NCBI GenBank assembly: GCA_045590535.1
Contig: JAZNRE010000021.1
Span: 1 to 17,816, forward strand
DNA length: 17,816 nt
Direction of reading: 5' to 3'
Source of the DNA: UMGS755 sp045590535
GTDB lineage: Bacteria > Bacillota > Clostridia > UBA1381 > UBA9506
Shown: positions 16,022-17,816 of the stretch, piece after piece
How positions within the stretch are numbered: the stretch's first letter is position 1
Layout: each line of letters starts with the position of its first letter
The notes under the pieces: model-generated
The model's database searches: none
The model's input: only the letters and a program-made list of their open reading frames with translations
What the model was told of the DNA's origin: nothing
Program-made: the position numbers and the translations under genes

Positions 16022-17208
16022 CAGCCCACACGAGTATTAGCGTTCATTTCAAACTGTTCAACTGCATTAAATAGCGACTCATCTGACACGTGAACATATC
16101 TGTCCATTGTTGTTTTTATACTTGCGTGTCCGAGTAACTTCTGCAGTATTTTAGGCTGCATACCTCTCTCAATTGCACGTGTTGCGTATGTATGGCGGAG
16201 AGCGTGCATGCAAAACCTATTAATGTTGCCTTCATCGCAAAGCTTATACAAATGCGTATCATAAGAACTGTTTTTTGCAGGCTCGCCGGTACGCCAGTTT
16301 ATAAAAACCAAATCTCTCATACAAAATGTTTCGGTTTTTCCTGTACGTCTGTCGATAAACGAAAGCTCCTGAGAAAGTGTTTCGGACTCTTTTCGTTCGT
16401 GTCTTCTTGATGCAACTTTTTCAAGAATTTCGTACGCCTTATTGGTCAGGGGAATAGTTCGATAACTTTGGAGAGTTTTTGGCGGTCCTGCTCGCCAATA
16501 ACCTTGTTTATGTCTGTACTCCAAAGTTTTATTGACAGTCAGTGTCCGTTTCTCCCAGTCGATCACATCCCAGGTAAGACCAATCATTTCACCGGTTCTT
16601 AATCCCGTTTCTAAAATCAATGCATACTGATAATAGTTATGAGATCTCTTTGCGACTTCTATAAATTTTTCCTGCTCATCTACTGTGAGAAATTTAATAT
16701 CATCTACAGCACGCACAGGCTTTGTGTATCGAACACCGTCCATAGGATGCTTTTGAATAAAATCATTCATCAAAGCTGATTTAAACATTGTTCCCATAGC
16801 AATATAGGTCTGCCTGATGGTTGAACCTGCATAGCGTTCTTCCATATTATTCAGTACCGTTTTGCAGTGAAGGGGTTTAACATCAACAAGATTTAGATTT
16901 CCGATAACCGGTTGAATATTGTGTTTGAATCTTTCCCGGTAATTTCGCCTTGTGTTAGGTGCCAAATCACCAACTATGTGATTAATCCAATATTCAAACC
17001 AATCGTTTACTGTCATGTCAGATGGTGTAAAGGTATTATGTTTATCTTCATACTTTGCATCATCCAACCAATTCCGTGCTTCCTGAACGGTTTTAAAATA
17101 CTTATCCTTGCGTTTGCCGAGCTTATTTACATATCTCGCACAGTATAAGCCGTCTTTTCTTTGGCAAATTCCTTTGCCTATTTCTTTGCCTCTTAGGTTT
17201 TTACCCAT
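16021..17208 (-). CDS. Tyrosine recombinase / integrase of a mobile element
   Basis: A 395-residue site-specific recombinase that would integrate and excise the element. I chose ATG 17208 because AAAGGAG lies 8 nt upstream and the family start is MGKNLRGKEIGKGICQRKDG. Order: N-terminal arm-binding domain (about 10-50, QRKDGLYCARYVNKLGKRKD, as in Tn916 Int), core-binding SAM-like domain (64-165), catalytic domain with R204 (TGLRTGEMIGLTW), K244 (GPPKTLQSYRTIPL), H335-x2-R338 (HALRHTYATRA), H361 (LLGHASIKTT) and nucleophile Y371 (MDRYVHV). All catalytic residues are present. It ends at TGA in NTRVG; ten sense codons (LWCKIGVRMV) follow in frame. It is more AT-rich than its neighbours and lies beside a broken xis, which suggests transfer. 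Confidence 0.93.
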   Translation of the reverse strand: MGKNLRGKEIGKGICQRKDGLYCARYVNKLGKRKDKYFKTVQEARNWLDDAKYEDKHNTFTPSDMTVNDWFEYWINHIVGDLAPNTRRNYRERFKHNIQPVIGNLNLVDVKPLHCKTVLNNMEERYAGSTIRQTYIAMGTMFKSALMNDFIQKHPMDGVRYTKPVRAVDDIKFLTVDEQEKFIEVAKRSHNYYQYALILETGLRTGEMIGLTWDVIDWEKRTLTVNKTLEYRHKQGYWRAGPPKTLQSYRTIPLTNKAYEILEKVASRRHERKESETLSQELSFIDRRTGKTETFCMRDLVFINWRTGEPAKNSSYDTHLYKLCDEGNINRFCMHALRHTYATRAIERGMQPKILQKLLGHASIKTTMDRYVHVSDESLFNAVEQFEMNANTRVG

Positions 17209-17240
17209 AAGCTTAACTCCTTTCTCGTTAGAGAAAAAGA

Positions 17241-17274
17241 GCCAATGCAACATTTCATATTATATCACATTGGC
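17241..17274. promoter_or_regulatory. Inverted repeat across the integrase -10 region (operator-like)
   Basis: GCCAATG (17241-17247) and CATTGGC (17268-17274) are a perfect 7-bp inverted repeat with 20 bp between. It encloses the -10 box and predicted start of the integrase gene, so only one arm would be transcribed. This argues for a protein-binding site, not an RNA hairpin. Confidence 0.45.
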
Positions 17275-17287
17275 ATAAATTTATCAA
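17259..17287 (-). promoter_or_regulatory. Promoter of the integrase gene
   Basis: On the minus strand TTGATA (17282-17287) and TATAAT (17259-17264) are 17 bp apart. The -35 box lies just beyond the end of the broken xis gene, so the integrase has its own promoter, with a leader of about 45 nt. Confidence 0.75.
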
Positions 17288-17297
17288 TAGGTATATG

Positions 17298-17503
17298 CTA
17301 AATTGTAAGTTTCTGGCTGATAAATTGTTCATATTCTCTATGTTTTACTAATTTTTTGTACCAACATACAAGACAAATGGACAATTTGGTGAGCGAAGCA
17401 TACTGTCAATTTTGTTTATTCCTATGTTGCTATATTCAGCCGCTTCTTTAATGGTCAATGTCATTTTAAGATGTATTGGCACGTTTCGAGTTTCAAAAGC
17501 CAC
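17298..17503 (-). pseudogene. xis: Frameshifted excisionase (Tn916 Xis-like)
   Basis: From GTG 17503 (AAGGATG upstream) the minus strand reads VPIHLKMTLTIKEAAEYSNI, then GINKIDSMLRSPNCPFVLYV, closely like the winged-helix excisionases of Tn916-type elements. It stops at TAG (17348-17350) after 51 residues, inside VGTKN. If one A is added to the A6 run (T6 on the plus strand, 17352-17357), the frame continues as KLVKHREYEQFISQKLTI to a stop at 17298-17300, giving a normal 68-residue Xis. So the gene has lost one base, unless the frameshift is programmed or a sequencing error. Xis would bend DNA at the ends and favour excision. It lies directly upstream of the integrase, the usual order. Confidence 0.8.
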
Positions 17504-17579
17504 ATTTGCCACATCCTTTATTTATCAAAACAGCTTTTTCATCTAACAGACCTGTTTTATAAAATTGCTCCAAATGCAT
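17493..17579 (-). CDS. Tiny ORF before xis (28 residues, uncertain)
   Basis: ATG 17579 opens a frame MHLEQFYKTGLLDEKAVLIN followed by KGCGKCGF and a stop; a TTG at 17603 would add eight residues. It overlaps the start of xis by 11 nt, as coupled small genes do. HLEQFYKTGLLDEKA faintly resembles short C-terminal helical segments such as SHOCT, and CGKC could bind metal. The ribosome site is weak and a hairpin lies just upstream, so it may be the remnant of a longer element gene. I do not recognise it. Confidence 0.35.
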   Translation of the reverse strand: MHLEQFYKTGLLDEKAVLINKGCGKCGF

Positions 17580-17601
17580 AATCGTAAGTCTTTCAAAATG
17601 C

Positions 17602-17628
17602 AAAAAACACCGTCGCTAACGACCGTGT
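17602..17628 (-). terminator. Hairpin terminator inside the mobile element
   Basis: On the minus strand ACAC-G-GTCG pairs with CGAC-G-GTGT (17607-17615 with 17620-17628; one mismatch, 4-nt loop), followed by six T (17602-17607). It would end transcription of the element gene to the right, before the small ORF and xis. Confidence 0.62.
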
Positions 17629-17663
17629 TTCATTCATCATATATATTATACTTTTAATTACTC

Positions 17664-17816
17664 CTAAAAAAGGGCATAGCACACCTGTTCACGGGTTATA
17701 CAGGGATCATTGTCGGTTACCAATCGGTCCCGTTCACGCAGTGCGTGTTCGACGGTAAAACATGCCGCTATCCAACCTTTGCTTGCAAAAGCAAGAGCTT
17801 AAATTTCGCCCGCACC
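17664..17816 (-). pseudogene. C-terminal fragment of an element gene with an in-frame stop (partial)
   Basis: The minus strand reads ALAFASKGWIAACFTVEHAL, then RERDRLVTDNDPCITREQVC and YALF to a stop at 17664-17666. The composition and the amphipathic WIAACFTVEHALRERDR stretch look like real protein. A TAA (17799-17801) interrupts the frame, with AGEI before it, and no plausible start follows for the first 30 or so codons. The simplest reading is a gene with a nonsense mutation, continuing past the window edge. It could also be a gene whose true start I cannot see. I do not recognise the family. Its place, upstream of xis and int, suggests it belongs to the same element. Confidence 0.5.

Noticed and set aside
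16021..16023. TGA read as a sense codon in the integrase
   Set aside because: Other genes here (yidC, rarA and others) end in TGA at the right places with coupled downstream starts, so the standard stop meaning holds.

Overview
The window looks like the chromosome of a low-to-mid GC Bacillota, most likely a member of the class Clostridia. The evidence is strong AGGAGG-type ribosome sites, near-consensus sigma-A promoters with 17-bp spacers, many TTG starts (rpmH, yidC, thiI, azlD and the first gene), a ThiI without rhodanese domain, a YidC without the large periplasmic domain, and ThyX instead of ThyA. I cannot name the species.

Layout. (1) Positions 1-390 hold the 5' part of an unrecognised minus-strand gene, divergent from (2) a plus-strand cluster rpmH-rnpA-yidD-yidC-jag, which normally flanks dnaA and the origin. 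(3) A strong hairpin separates jag from a plus-strand run of rarA, a SAM methyltransferase, thiI, a small-multidrug-export family membrane protein, thyX and tmk. (4) A long hairpin terminator, overlapping a consensus promoter, leads into rplM-rpsI. (5) Terminators and a repeat-like stretch lie at the convergence point. The minus strand then carries gyrB-gyrA, a small XRE regulator and an orphan azlD. (6) ychF (minus) has its own terminator. (7) Abutting the ychF start is the end of an integrated mobile element: a tyrosine integrase gene with catalytic residues intact, four 11-bp phased repeats at its 3' end, a frameshifted excisionase, a tiny ORF and a broken partial ORF reaching the window edge.

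How the genes work together. Most of the window is core information processing: ribosomal proteins L34, L13 and S9; RNase P protein; membrane-protein insertion (YidC, YidD, Jag); DNA topology (gyrase); stalled-fork processing (RarA); tRNA thiolation (ThiI); and consecutive steps to dTMP and dTDP (ThyX, Tmk). dnaA, dnaN, recF, mnmE, mnmG and rsmG, which often accompany these genes, are absent here, so the origin neighbourhood appears rearranged. Two DnaA-box-like 9-mers lie beside rpmH.

I do not see a convincing new multi-gene system. The most notable items are the decaying integrative element beside ychF, the unusual residues at quinolone-associated positions of GyrA and GyrB, and three hairpin arrangements that may control expression (rpmH/rnpA, jag/rarA, tmk/rplM).
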